From Bifidobacterium breve (lineage in GTDB: Bacteria > Actinomycetota > Actinomycetes > S36-B12), in NCBI GenBank assembly GCA_945901095.1, contig CAMDKQ010000007.1:1-35685 (forward strand): DNA of 35,685 nucleotides, in the 5' to 3' direction. Within the stretch, counting starts at the first letter, position 1. Each line of letters opens with the position of its first letter. Of this stretch, positions 8,257 through 18,295 are shown piece by piece. Both the position numbers and the translations under genes were made by a program. The notes beneath the pieces are model-generated. The model saw only the letters and a list, made by a program, of their open reading frames with translations, was not told the DNA's origin and searched no databases.

Positions 8257-9872
8257 TAGTTCCCTCCCATGAATCGTTGCAGCACGTTGTGGGTGATGAT
8301 GCTGCAGGCGAGGTCACCACTGGCAAGGCTGGCCGGCCACTCAGTAGTACCAGCGCAGAAGACCATCCCAGATCCAGCCGGGTAGGACATTGAGGTGATC
8401 ATGCCGGCACCGTAACGGCACCGGTCGCGATGCTCGGGGGTGTCCGAGCCGTAGCGCAGCACCGCGATCCCAGCGAGGTCGCTTTCGAGTGGGTCGAACA
8501 TTGAGCCGGGATTGCCATGGTCCTCCTCGAATGCGACCGTTGGCGTGAGCGCGAGGATCTCCAGAGAGTCTGGAGTTCCGTCTGAACCCGTGGGATACGG
8601 CAGTCCGTTGACCATGGTGTAGTCGACTCCGTCGACCTCGTAGCTCACCAGGTTGCTGCCTGACCCGATGACCTCGCCGTAGTAGGCATCGAGCCCCTGG
8701 AACGCCCAGTGTCGCGGGCGGAAGATCGTGAAGCCGCGTGAGCCCCGGATCGATGCTCCGCCCCAGCCCGCGTACATGCCCCGGGTAGCGTTCCCTCCGA
8801 ACTCCGTGACAGGGGGACGGTTAATCGCCAACCCCTCGAAGGCCCCGGTGCGCTGTTCAACTGGTCCATTCCGTGAAGGATCCTCATCGGCCGCGAACTT
8901 GTAGCACTCAGTCGTCTGCGTTCGGTCATCGGCGCGGACCTGCCACATGATGTTGCCGCCGAAGCGGGCATGATGCCCGCCTCGGGCGAGATGGGTGGCA
9001 AGAGAAGCGCGGCCGCCCGCTGACCAGTACTCGTCGTGACCGCTCGTGATGACGCAGGTGTATCCGTCGAGTATTTGGGAATCGCGGTCCAAATCCCATT
9101 GGGTCACCACATCGAATGCGATGCCCTCTGACTCCAGCCACCTGGCCATGAGCCCGTCATACCTGGCCCAACCTGCGGAGGCGGACCAGTGAGCGTAGCC
9201 ATTGGCGAAGGCCCACTCGGTCCATTCGTGACGTACGGCCCAACCAATTGGGGGATTGATGACGGATCCGAATCGCGGGGCGCCAACCGGGCAGCGCACC
9301 TGTCCGCGGGACCATGGGCGCTGCAGGCTCAGGACCGGGGAGAAGGCTCTGGGGAATCGGTCGCGCAGAGCCGTGTATGAACTGGCTCCCCCCCAGTCGT
9401 TGTAGGCATTCCACGTGTAGGTCGACAGGATGAGCGCTAGGGGACTGCGGCGTTCAGGCGAGGCTCGTACTGCGAAGAATGCATCCTGGCTGACCTCCTC
9501 GCTCCCTCGTACAGCACGGGCGCATACGAGGTACCCGCCGGAAGGCCAGTCGTCACCGATCGTGAGTGCGAAGTTCGCTGGCCAGCCGCAGCCTGCGCTG
9601 GGTGCATCGGCGGGTGTGTCGATCCAAGCACCTTGCTGCGGTCCTAGCCGCGCCAGAACACGCGGCGTCGCACCGTCGTGAACGATCGTGATCTCGATTT
9701 CGTCGGCGTTCGTGCTGGTGTGGATACCCACGATCTCGCCGGGTTGGTAGGACGGTTGCCCCGCATAAGCCCAGACCTGCAGTCGTGAAGCGTCGGGGAC
9801 CTCTGACCACTGAACCTCCTGCCAGGTGCGCCACTGTCCACAAGCCAATGGTGGGCAGTCCCCATCCATCAT
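8256..9872 (-). CDS. N,N-dimethylformamidase large-subunit-like protein
   Basis: 538 aa; STYTWNAYNDWGG, VITSGHDEYWS, GGNIMWQVR motifs characteristic of the DMFase beta-like family. Confidence 0.75.
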   Translation of the reverse strand: MMDGDCPPLACGQWRTWQEVQWSEVPDASRLQVWAYAGQPSYQPGEIVGIHTSTNADEIEITIVHDGATPRVLARLGPQQGAWIDTPADAPSAGCGWPANFALTIGDDWPSGGYLVCARAVRGSEEVSQDAFFAVRASPERRSPLALILSTYTWNAYNDWGGASSYTALRDRFPRAFSPVLSLQRPWSRGQVRCPVGAPRFGSVINPPIGWAVRHEWTEWAFANGYAHWSASAGWARYDGLMARWLESEGIAFDVVTQWDLDRDSQILDGYTCVITSGHDEYWSAGGRASLATHLARGGHHARFGGNIMWQVRADDRTQTTECYKFAADEDPSRNGPVEQRTGAFEGLAINRPPVTEFGGNATRGMYAGWGGASIRGSRGFTIFRPRHWAFQGLDAYYGEVIGSGSNLVSYEVDGVDYTMVNGLPYPTGSDGTPDSLEILALTPTVAFEEDHGNPGSMFDPLESDLAGIAVLRYGSDTPEHRDRCRYGAGMITSMSYPAGSGMVFCAGTTEWPASLASGDLACSIITHNVLQRFMGGN

Positions 9873-10804
9873 GTCCCGAGCGCGTAGAAGTCCTGAGCAG
9901 TGCCTGCGAAGAGCCGAGCCCGCTCGTCGGTGGTGAAGTCCGCAGTGATCTCGGAGAACGCGCGAAAGATGCTGGCGTAGTCGGAGTAGAGCTTGTCAAC
10001 GGGGAAGTTGCTCGCAAACATGCACCGATCGACACCGAAGATCTCGATGGTCTCCAAGACAATGGGTCGAATGCTGTCGGCTGTCCACTGGTGGTCCAGC
10101 ATCCCGAGACCTGAGATCTTGACGAACACGTTGGGCTGCGATGCCAGCGCACGCATACCGTCGCGCCACAACTGCATCGACGCCTCATCCCGATCGATAG
10201 GGAAGCCGGTGTGGTTGAGGGCCACGCGAGCGTCCTCATGCGACGCGACGAGGCCGGTTGCCTCCAGCATTTGGTTCGGCCAGATCTGCATATCGAAGCG
10301 CAGGCCCATCCGAGCCAAGAGCGCGAATCCGGAACGCCACTGTTCGCTGGACATGTGGTCGCCATGCTCAGCGAAGGAGCGTCCGGGCAAGGTATCCCAG
10401 TTGAGCATGTGACGGACGCCACGGAACCTTGAGAACTCGGCATGCGCCTCAAGCAAGCCCTGCACATTCGGACTCGACAGATCAGCGAAGCCAACGATCC
10501 CGGTCGGGAAGCCAGTTTCCTCCGCCTGTCGTGTCAGCCAGGCGGTTTCGCCCACCGGATTGGCAGGGTCGAACTCCGCCTGCACGTGAACCGAAGCCAC
10601 GAGCGGCAATCCGCTTGTATCCGCGAGGTAATCGGTCGCCTGGTAGTCGCGGCAGATGGCCTCATAGTCACCGACGAAGTTGATGATTCGCGGGTCGGCA
10701 TGGATCCATACGTGGTAGTCGTTCATGTCCCACAGATGATGATGGGCATCCGCGATAGGGGGGATGCTGGTCATGCTTGTTTGCTCCGGGCTTGTCATTG
10801 ACAT
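9869..10804 (-). CDS. Amidohydrolase family 2 (lactone-hydrolase-like)
   Basis: IADAHHHLWDMNDYHVW, FRGVRHMLNWD, ALNHTGFP, CMFASNFPVD; ATG at 10804 with GAGGAG upstream preferred over the longer ORF. Confidence 0.85.
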   Translation of the reverse strand: MSMTSPEQTSMTSIPPIADAHHHLWDMNDYHVWIHADPRIINFVGDYEAICRDYQATDYLADTSGLPLVASVHVQAEFDPANPVGETAWLTRQAEETGFPTGIVGFADLSSPNVQGLLEAHAEFSRFRGVRHMLNWDTLPGRSFAEHGDHMSSEQWRSGFALLARMGLRFDMQIWPNQMLEATGLVASHEDARVALNHTGFPIDRDEASMQLWRDGMRALASQPNVFVKISGLGMLDHQWTADSIRPIVLETIEIFGVDRCMFASNFPVDKLYSDYASIFRAFSEITADFTTDERARLFAGTAQDFYALGT

Positions 10805-10869
10805 CGGTCTCCTCGAATTGACGCGGAGTGTTGTGAATCGGCTCAGTCCAGCAGTTCGCAACATGTAGA

Positions 10870-10886
10870 TTGTTTATCGTTAACAA
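10870..10886. promoter_or_regulatory. Candidate operator: imperfect palindrome in AT-rich divergent intergenic region
   Basis: TTGTTTATCGTTAACAA, arms TTGTT/AACAA, between divergent amidohydrolase and VOC genes; TATCCT -10-like element at 10901-10906. Confidence 0.45.
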
Positions 10887-10932
10887 ATTTATGCTGAGGC
10901 TATCCTAAAGTAGGGCCGAAAGGAGCACATTC

Positions 10933-11388
10933 ATGCAGGTTCGGGCGCTCAACCACATTGCCGTCACCGTGAGTGACACTCAGCGATCGCTGGACTTTTA
11001 TGTCGGAAAACTCGGCCTGATTCAGGTCGAGCAACATCACCTCCCCATGTCGTCGATCGACACGGTGTTTGGATTGACCAGTGCTTCGGGGACCTCGACC
11101 CGACTACAGGTGCCGGGGCAACCGGAGATCCTGATCGACATCATGGAACTCAGTGGTGCCCAAGACGGAACATCGGTGCAACCTCTCGGCTCGATCGGCT
11201 CAACGCACATGGCTTTCACCGTCGAGGACTTGCAGTCCGCAGTCGCAGAATTGCGGGCAAAGGGGGTGTCGTTCATTTCCGATCCAGTCACCTTCCATCT
11301 GACCGATGGCTCGGCGACGGTGTGCTTTATGCGTGACCCGGACGGCAATTACGTTGAACTCGAGGAAGTGCACGGCGGGGGCCACTGA
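10933..11388 (+). CDS. VOC (glyoxalase/extradiol dioxygenase-like) family protein
   Basis: 151 aa; LNHIAVTVSDTQRSLDFYVGKLGL, FMRDPDGNYVELEE; AAAGGAG upstream. Confidence 0.9.
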   Translation: MQVRALNHIAVTVSDTQRSLDFYVGKLGLIQVEQHHLPMSSIDTVFGLTSASGTSTRLQVPGQPEILIDIMELSGAQDGTSVQPLGSIGSTHMAFTVEDLQSAVAELRAKGVSFISDPVTFHLTDGSATVCFMRDPDGNYVELEEVHGGGH

Positions 11389-11391
11389 GTC

Positions 11392-12444
11392 ATGTCACGG
11401 TTGCGCTGGGGACTGCTCAGCACTGCGCGCATCAACGAGCGCTTCATTGATGCCGTCCGTCGCTCGGACCGGTCCGAACTGGTTGCGGTCGCGTCTCGAG
11501 ATGTGCAACGAGCGAAGGCGTACGCCAATCGCCACGATATCTATTCCTCATACGGCACCTACGAGGAGTTGGTCAAGGCGCCGGAGGTTGACGCGGTGTA
11601 TGTCTCGCTACCAAATCATTTACATGCCGAGTGGGCCATGCGACTATCCGAGGCTGGCAAGCATGTCTTCTGTGAGAAGCCGCTCGCACTCACCGTAGCG
11701 AATGTGGACGGGATGGCCCAGGCTGCTCAGCAGGCCGGGGTCGTCCTTCAGGAAGCCTCGGCAACGCGCTTTCATCGGCAGACCTCAGACATCGCGGAGA
11801 TCATCTCCTCCGGCCGGTTGGGCAGGATTTTGTTCTGTCACGCGACATTCGAATTCACGTTACCTGCGGCCGCGGATATTCGGCTCAATGCCGACATGGG
11901 CGGTGGCGCGTTGTGGGATGTCGGATGCTATCCGGTTGCCTTCTTTCAAGCGGTCCTTCGAGCGAACCCGATCAGCGCGTATGCGCGCGCGGTCACCGGG
12001 CGGACCGGTGTCGACCTAGCATTCAGCGGGTTGCTCGGATACGAGTCCGGCACTGCAGTGCAATTCACGGTGAGCATGGCAACTCCGATGGCCCGTCAGG
12101 CGCGAATTGTGGGTGAGCAAGGCAGCCTTGAACTTGACCAACCTTGGCTTACCAATACGGGGGCCGTGGCTACGGTGCGTCAGCAGTTGATGCGGTCGAC
12201 GGCTGGGGCAGGAACCTTTGGTGACGATCCTGATCAACTCGAAGAAGCGACGTGGGACTACGGACTCATTGATGCTTACTTCGATGAAGTGCGTGGGTTC
12301 GAGAAACTCGTTCTTGATGGTGAACAGTCGCCGTACCCCCTGTCGGACAGCCGGATGAATGTGCAGGTCATCACCGCCTTGCATGAGTCAGCACGGACGG
12401 GGCGCGAGGTCCTTATCGACCCCTCATCGATTACAAATGAATAG
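11392..12444 (+). CDS. Gfo/Idh/MocA family oxidoreductase
   Basis: 350 aa; LRWGLLSTARINERF, HVFCEKPLAL, GGGALWDVGCYPV. Confidence 0.9.
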   Translation: MSRLRWGLLSTARINERFIDAVRRSDRSELVAVASRDVQRAKAYANRHDIYSSYGTYEELVKAPEVDAVYVSLPNHLHAEWAMRLSEAGKHVFCEKPLALTVANVDGMAQAAQQAGVVLQEASATRFHRQTSDIAEIISSGRLGRILFCHATFEFTLPAAADIRLNADMGGGALWDVGCYPVAFFQAVLRANPISAYARAVTGRTGVDLAFSGLLGYESGTAVQFTVSMATPMARQARIVGEQGSLELDQPWLTNTGAVATVRQQLMRSTAGAGTFGDDPDQLEEATWDYGLIDAYFDEVRGFEKLVLDGEQSPYPLSDSRMNVQVITALHESARTGREVLIDPSSITNE

Positions 12445-12489
12445 CGCTGACGCACGAAGGACCCGGGCAGATGCAAACCAAGGAGAATC

Positions 12490-13689
12490 GTGAAGGAGAA
12501 CCACTTCGACCAGTCCGCTTTGCCAAAGGACCGCCTTGGCTATGGAGTCATTGGCGCAGGGTGGATGGGGCATGTTCATGCGCGCGCGGTGGTTCGGCTG
12601 GCCCATCACTATGGGGATCTGTCACTGCGGCCGGTGCTGATGGCGGTGGCCGACACATTGCCTGAGCACCGGGATGCCTTCGTAAATCAACTCGGACCAG
12701 TGAGGGCATACGAGGACTGGCGGTCGATCGTGGACGATCCAGAAATCGGCATCGTCAGTGTGACCGTTCCGAATGCACTTCACGCGGAAATCGGTGAGGC
12801 GGTGGCCCGAGCGGGCAAGCACCTTTGGGTTGAGAAGCCGGTTGGGCTTGGTGCCGCCGATTGCCAGCGGGTAGTGAAGGCAGTACGCGCCGCCGGTGTA
12901 CAGGCCGCCGTGGGCTTCAACTACCGCAACTTCCCAATGGTTGAGCGGGCTCGCGAACTCATCGATTCAGGGGCAATTGGCACACCAACCCATGCGAGCT
13001 TCCGCACCCTTTCGGACTACGCGGCCGATCCCGGCGGGACCTTGTCGTGGCGGTACACCTACGCCCAAGGTGGCCATGGGATCCTCGCCGATCTTGGTTC
13101 CCACGGATTCGACATGATTCGCAACCTTCTTGGAGACATCGACGAACTTGTAGCGGACACCTCCACGTTCATCGACCGAAGGCCGATTGCCGCGCCTGGC
13201 TCGAGCCACTTCGCGACGGTGGATGTGCACGACGTGGGCATCGACTTCGGAGAGGTCGAGAATGAAGACTTTTTCTGCGCGATTGTTCGGATGGTCAATG
13301 GAGCGCAGGTCACCTATGAGGCTGGTCGCACAGCGGTCGGGGACCAGTGCAATTACGGATTCCAAGTTCACGGCTCGCAGGGTTCATTGAGTTGGGACTT
13401 TCGGCGCTCGGATGAATTGTCCATTTGTGTTGGAGACGGTTATCAGGGCCGGTCAACACAGGTTGCCTACGGTGGTCCGGGAGACGGTGAGTACGGACGA
13501 TTCCAGCCTGGGGCAGGAGTTGCCATCGGCTATGACGACTCCAAGGTCATTGAGTTGGCTCGTTTGCTGCAGTCGATAGCGCTCGGCAAACCCATTGGTG
13601 CCACGATTGAGGATGCCCTCTGGGCAGCACGGGCCAACGAAGCAGTGGTGGCTTCGGCAGCGACGCGGAGTTGGGAGAGTGTGAGATGA
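12490..13689 (+). CDS. Gfo/Idh/MocA family oxidoreductase
   Basis: 399 aa; GVIGAGWMGHVHARA, HLWVEKPVGLG, ADLGSHGFDMIR; AAGGAGA upstream of GTG. Confidence 0.9.
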   Translation: MKENHFDQSALPKDRLGYGVIGAGWMGHVHARAVVRLAHHYGDLSLRPVLMAVADTLPEHRDAFVNQLGPVRAYEDWRSIVDDPEIGIVSVTVPNALHAEIGEAVARAGKHLWVEKPVGLGAADCQRVVKAVRAAGVQAAVGFNYRNFPMVERARELIDSGAIGTPTHASFRTLSDYAADPGGTLSWRYTYAQGGHGILADLGSHGFDMIRNLLGDIDELVADTSTFIDRRPIAAPGSSHFATVDVHDVGIDFGEVENEDFFCAIVRMVNGAQVTYEAGRTAVGDQCNYGFQVHGSQGSLSWDFRRSDELSICVGDGYQGRSTQVAYGGPGDGEYGRFQPGAGVAIGYDDSKVIELARLLQSIALGKPIGATIEDALWAARANEAVVASAATRSWESVR

Positions 13690-14576
13690 CCGAGATGGCA
13701 TTGCTGCCCAGCGGCCTTGGAGAGGTGCCGAGTCCGATTCCCGTCGTCGTTTACGGCGAAGATATCAGCGCGGATGACCTGCAGCGAGCCACGTTTTTCG
13801 TGCCGATCTACATGGGTCCGGAGGCGAATCTCGCACTCATGAATCGAATGCCACGATTGCACACCTGCCAGATGTTGACAGCAGGATTTGAAAACGCCCT
13901 GCCGCACTTGCCCAGCGGCGCGAGGCTCTACAACGCCGCGGGAGTGCATGATGCCAGCACGGCGGAATTGGCCGTTGGCCTGATCATTGCGAACCTTCGC
14001 GGTATTGATGAGGCGGCTCGCGATATGAAATTGGGGATGTGGCGGCACCGGCAACTTCCCGCACTGGCGGACAAGCAGGTGCTGATCATCGGTGCGGGGG
14101 GTGTCGGTGAGGCTATTCGCCGACGACTTGAGCCATTCGAGGCAGAAATCATTATGGTCGGACGCACTGCGCGCGCGGGCGTGAGTGCGAGCAGCGAACT
14201 AGACGCCCTGCTTCCCCTTGCGGATGTGGTGATCTTGGCGATCCCCTTGGACGACGTGACAACCGGCATGGTGGATGCCACGTTCCTAGGCCGAATGAAG
14301 GACGGGGCGTTGCTCGTGAACGTGGCGCGAGGTCGAGTCGTGCGTTCAGACGACCTACTTGCAGAACTCGCATCCGGGCGGATTAGGGCGAGCCTAGATG
14401 TCACTGATCCCGAACCCCTTCCCGTAGAGCACCCCCTGTGGAGCGTCCCTGGCCTACTGGTGACCCCGCATCTGGGGGGAAACTCATCTGCATTCCTGCC
14501 ACGCGCTCGCCGGCTCGTCGAAGGTCAACTCGACAGACTCGGTCGAGGTGATCCGCTGATAAACCAGGTGTCATGA
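13686..14576 (+). CDS. D-isomer-specific 2-hydroxyacid dehydrogenase
   Basis: IIGAGGVGEAIRRRLEPFEAEI, ALLVNVARGRVV, DVTDPEPLP, TPHLGGNS; ATG at 13686 overlaps preceding TGA. Confidence 0.88.
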   Translation: MTEMALLPSGLGEVPSPIPVVVYGEDISADDLQRATFFVPIYMGPEANLALMNRMPRLHTCQMLTAGFENALPHLPSGARLYNAAGVHDASTAELAVGLIIANLRGIDEAARDMKLGMWRHRQLPALADKQVLIIGAGGVGEAIRRRLEPFEAEIIMVGRTARAGVSASSELDALLPLADVVILAIPLDDVTTGMVDATFLGRMKDGALLVNVARGRVVRSDDLLAELASGRIRASLDVTDPEPLPVEHPLWSVPGLLVTPHLGGNSSAFLPRARRLVEGQLDRLGRGDPLINQVS

Positions 14577-14651
14577 GCAGGACAGGTTGGCAACGCCCGT
14601 CCGGAACAAATCTGGGCCGCCGGGCGAATATGGCATAGGCACGTCGTTCGG

Positions 14652-14680
14652 ATGACAGGGAGTCGAAGTGCCGCTAGTGT
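14652..14680 (+). promoter_or_regulatory. Predicted promoter of ilvB leader (ATGACA - 17 bp - TAGTGT)
   Basis: -35-like 14652-14657 and -10-like 14675-14680 spaced 17 bp; expected start coincides with the leader GTG at 14688. Confidence 0.6.
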
Positions 14681-14687
14681 ATGTTGC

Positions 14688-14726
14688 GTGGCAAAGAATC
14701 TTGTAGTTATTTGGCGCGCGGGCTGA
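14688..14726 (+). CDS. ilvB leader peptide [12 protein letters not shown] (BCAA attenuator)
   Basis: GTG GCA AAG AAT CTT GTA GTT ATT TGG CGC GCG GGC TGA; consecutive Leu-Val-Val-Ile codons upstream of an intrinsic terminator and ilvB. Confidence 0.82.
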   Translation: MAKNLVVIWRAG

Positions 14727-14747
14727 CATACGTCGACCGGCGCGCCG

Positions 14748-14780
14748 CCCTCCGTTACCCAGCCGGGTCGGGGGGTTTTT
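14748..14780 (+). terminator. Attenuator terminator upstream of ilvB
   Basis: CCCTCCG-tt-ACCC-agcc-GGGT-CGGGGGG followed by TTTTT. Confidence 0.8.
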
Positions 14781-14847
14781 CATTGGGACGGTCACGCGTC
14801 AGCGACTGGATCAAGTATCACCGACACGAGAGATTGGCGACAACAGG

Positions 14848-16590
14848 ATGGGCGAGCAGATAACCGGGGCGCAGAGCCTGGTCTATGCGCTGGAGACGGC
14901 AGGGGTCACCGACGTGTTCGGTATCCCAGGAGGGGCAATCCTTCCCTTATACGACCCGCTGATGGACTCGTCATCGATTCGGCACATTCTCGTCCGTCAC
15001 GAGCAGGGCGCCGGTCACGCGGCGGAGGGCTACGCCTATGTGAGCGGCAAGGTCGGCGTATGCATGGCGACGAGCGGACCAGGGGCCACCAACCTCGTCA
15101 CGCCCCTTGCCGATGCGAACATGGATTCGGTGCCGATGGTCGCGATCACCGGGCAGGTGCCAAGCCCATCAATTGGGACCGATGCCTTCCAGGAGGCCGA
15201 TATCCGAGGCATCACGATGCCGATCACGAAGCACAGTTTCCTCGTGACGAACCCCGACGATATCCCCCGTGCGATCGCCGAGGCCTTCCATCTGGCCTCG
15301 ACGGGTCGCCCTGGCCCCGTGCTCGTCGATGTGTCAAAGGACGCCCTTCAGGGGAGTACGACGTTCGTATGGCCGGCGAGTCTGGACTTGCCTGGGTATC
15401 ACCCCGTCACTCGTCCCCACGCGAAGCAGATTCGCGAGGCGGCCCGAATGATCATCGAGGCCAAGTCGCCTGTGCTGTATGTCGGCGGCGGTGTCATGCG
15501 CGCTCGGGCATCGCAGGCGCTCATGCGCCTCGCGGAACTCACCGGGATCCCGGTGGTCACGACCCTCATGGCGCGAGGTGCCTTCCCTGACTCGCACCCC
15601 CTGCATCTGGGCATGCCAGGTATGCACGGGACGGTCGCAGCCGTCGGAGCGCTACAGAAATCCGATCTACTCATCACCCTCGGTGCGCGATTCGACGACC
15701 GGGTCACCGGAAAACTCGCCACCTTCGCGCCCGATGCAGCGATCATCCACGCCGACATAGACCCGGCCGAGATCGGGAAGAACCGCGACGCCGATGTTCC
15801 GATCGTCGGAGACCTTGGTGAGATCATTCCGGATCTCGTCACGGCCATCGAGGCCGAATATGCCGCTGGTCGCCGCGGAGACTACGAGGCCTGGTGGTCG
15901 GTCGTTGGCCGCTGGCGCGAGACGTACCCCCTCGGCTACGACTTGCCCGACGACGGATCGCTTTCACCGCAGTACGTCATTGAGCGTCTCGGAGTGATCT
16001 CTGGCCCTGAGTCCATCTACGCTGCGGGCGTCGGCCAGCATCAGATGTGGGCGGCTCAGTTCGTCAAATACGAGCGCCCAGACAGTTGGATCAACTCAGG
16101 TGGCCTCGGCACCATGGGCTTTGCAGTGCCGGCCGCCATGGGGGCAAAGGTTGGAGCGCCGGATCGCACCGTGTGGGCGGTCGATGGGGATGGCTGCTTC
16201 CAGATGACGAATCAGGAACTCGTCACGTGCGCGATCAACGACATCCCGATCAAGGTCGCGCTCATCAATAACAGCAGCCTTGGCATGGTGCGCCAGTGGC
16301 AGACCCTGTTCTACAACGAGCGCTACTCGAATACCGATCTCCACTCGCACCGGATTCCGGACTTTGTGAAGCTCGCTGATGCCTATGGCTGCCATGGTCT
16401 GCGCTGCGAATCACCGGAGGAGGTTGACGCGACGATCGAGAAGGCGATGGGCATGAATGACGCTCCGGTCGTCATCGACTTTGTTGTGCATCGAGATGCG
16501 ATGGTGTGGCCGATGGTGGCCGCGGGCACGAGCAACGATGACATCATGGTCGCCCGATCGATGGCTCCGCAGTGGGGAAGTGACGACTGA
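14848..16590 (+). CDS. ilvB: Acetolactate synthase large subunit
   Basis: 580 aa; [51 protein letters not shown]...[12 protein letters not shown]. Confidence 0.97.
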   Translation: MGEQITGAQSLVYALETAGVTDVFGIPGGAILPLYDPLMDSSSIRHILVRHEQGAGHAAEGYAYVSGKVGVCMATSGPGATNLVTPLADANMDSVPMVAITGQVPSPSIGTDAFQEADIRGITMPITKHSFLVTNPDDIPRAIAEAFHLASTGRPGPVLVDVSKDALQGSTTFVWPASLDLPGYHPVTRPHAKQIREAARMIIEAKSPVLYVGGGVMRARASQALMRLAELTGIPVVTTLMARGAFPDSHPLHLGMPGMHGTVAAVGALQKSDLLITLGARFDDRVTGKLATFAPDAAIIHADIDPAEIGKNRDADVPIVGDLGEIIPDLVTAIEAEYAAGRRGDYEAWWSVVGRWRETYPLGYDLPDDGSLSPQYVIERLGVISGPESIYAAGVGQHQMWAAQFVKYERPDSWINSGGLGTMGFAVPAAMGAKVGAPDRTVWAVDGDGCFQMTNQELVTCAINDIPIKVALINNSSLGMVRQWQTLFYNERYSNTDLHSHRIPDFVKLADAYGCHGLRCESPEEVDATIEKAMGMNDAPVVIDFVVHRDAMVWPMVAAGTSNDDIMVARSMAPQWGSDD

Positions 16591-17114
16591 TGTCCAGGCA
16601 TACGCTCTCGGTCCTCGTTCAAGACCAGCCGGGTGTTCTCGCTCGCGTTGCTGGCCTATTCTCGCGTCGCGGCTTCAACATCGAGTCGCTGGCCGTCGGC
16701 CCGACCGAGATCCCATCAGTCTCTCGAATGACGATCGTCGTCAATGTCGAGGGACTCGTACTCGAGCAGGTCACGAAACAGTTGAACAAGCTCATCAACG
16801 TTCTGAAGATCGTCGAACTCGATGAGGCCTCGTCTGTGCAGCGCGAGATCATGCTGGTGAAGGTGAAGGCCGATGCTGAAACCCGCTCGCACATCTTGGA
16901 GACCGTGCAGCTCTTTCGAGCTAAGGTCGTTGACGTGGCGAGCGATGCGGTGACGATCGAGGCGACCGGCAAGCATGAGAAGCTAGAAGCACTGCTTCGT
17001 GTCCTTGAGCCCTACGGCATCAAGGAACTCGTGAAGTCTGGCCTAGTGGCGGTGGGCCGGGGTCCGCGCTCGATCACTGATCGATCGGTCCGGTCGCTCG
17101 ACCGAACGGGCTGA
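16590..17114 (+). CDS. ilvN: Acetolactate synthase small subunit
   Basis: 174 aa; HTLSVLVQDQPGVLARVAGLFSRRGFNIESLAVG; overlaps ilvB stop. Confidence 0.97.
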   Translation: MSRHTLSVLVQDQPGVLARVAGLFSRRGFNIESLAVGPTEIPSVSRMTIVVNVEGLVLEQVTKQLNKLINVLKIVELDEASSVQREIMLVKVKADAETRSHILETVQLFRAKVVDVASDAVTIEATGKHEKLEALLRVLEPYGIKELVKSGLVAVGRGPRSITDRSVRSLDRTG

Positions 17115-18212
<1,098 letters not shown>

Positions 18213-18282
18213 CGGGCTGGTGATGTTCATCGCAATTGGCGTTCTCGGCGAACGATGAATCGTGGGGTGCCCGAGCCACCGG

Positions 18283-18295
18283 TAGGCTCCGTGGA
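18283..18295 (+). promoter_or_regulatory. -10-like TAGGCT six nt upstream of the serA start (leaderless architecture)
   Basis: TAGGCT-ccgtgg-ATG. Confidence 0.5.
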
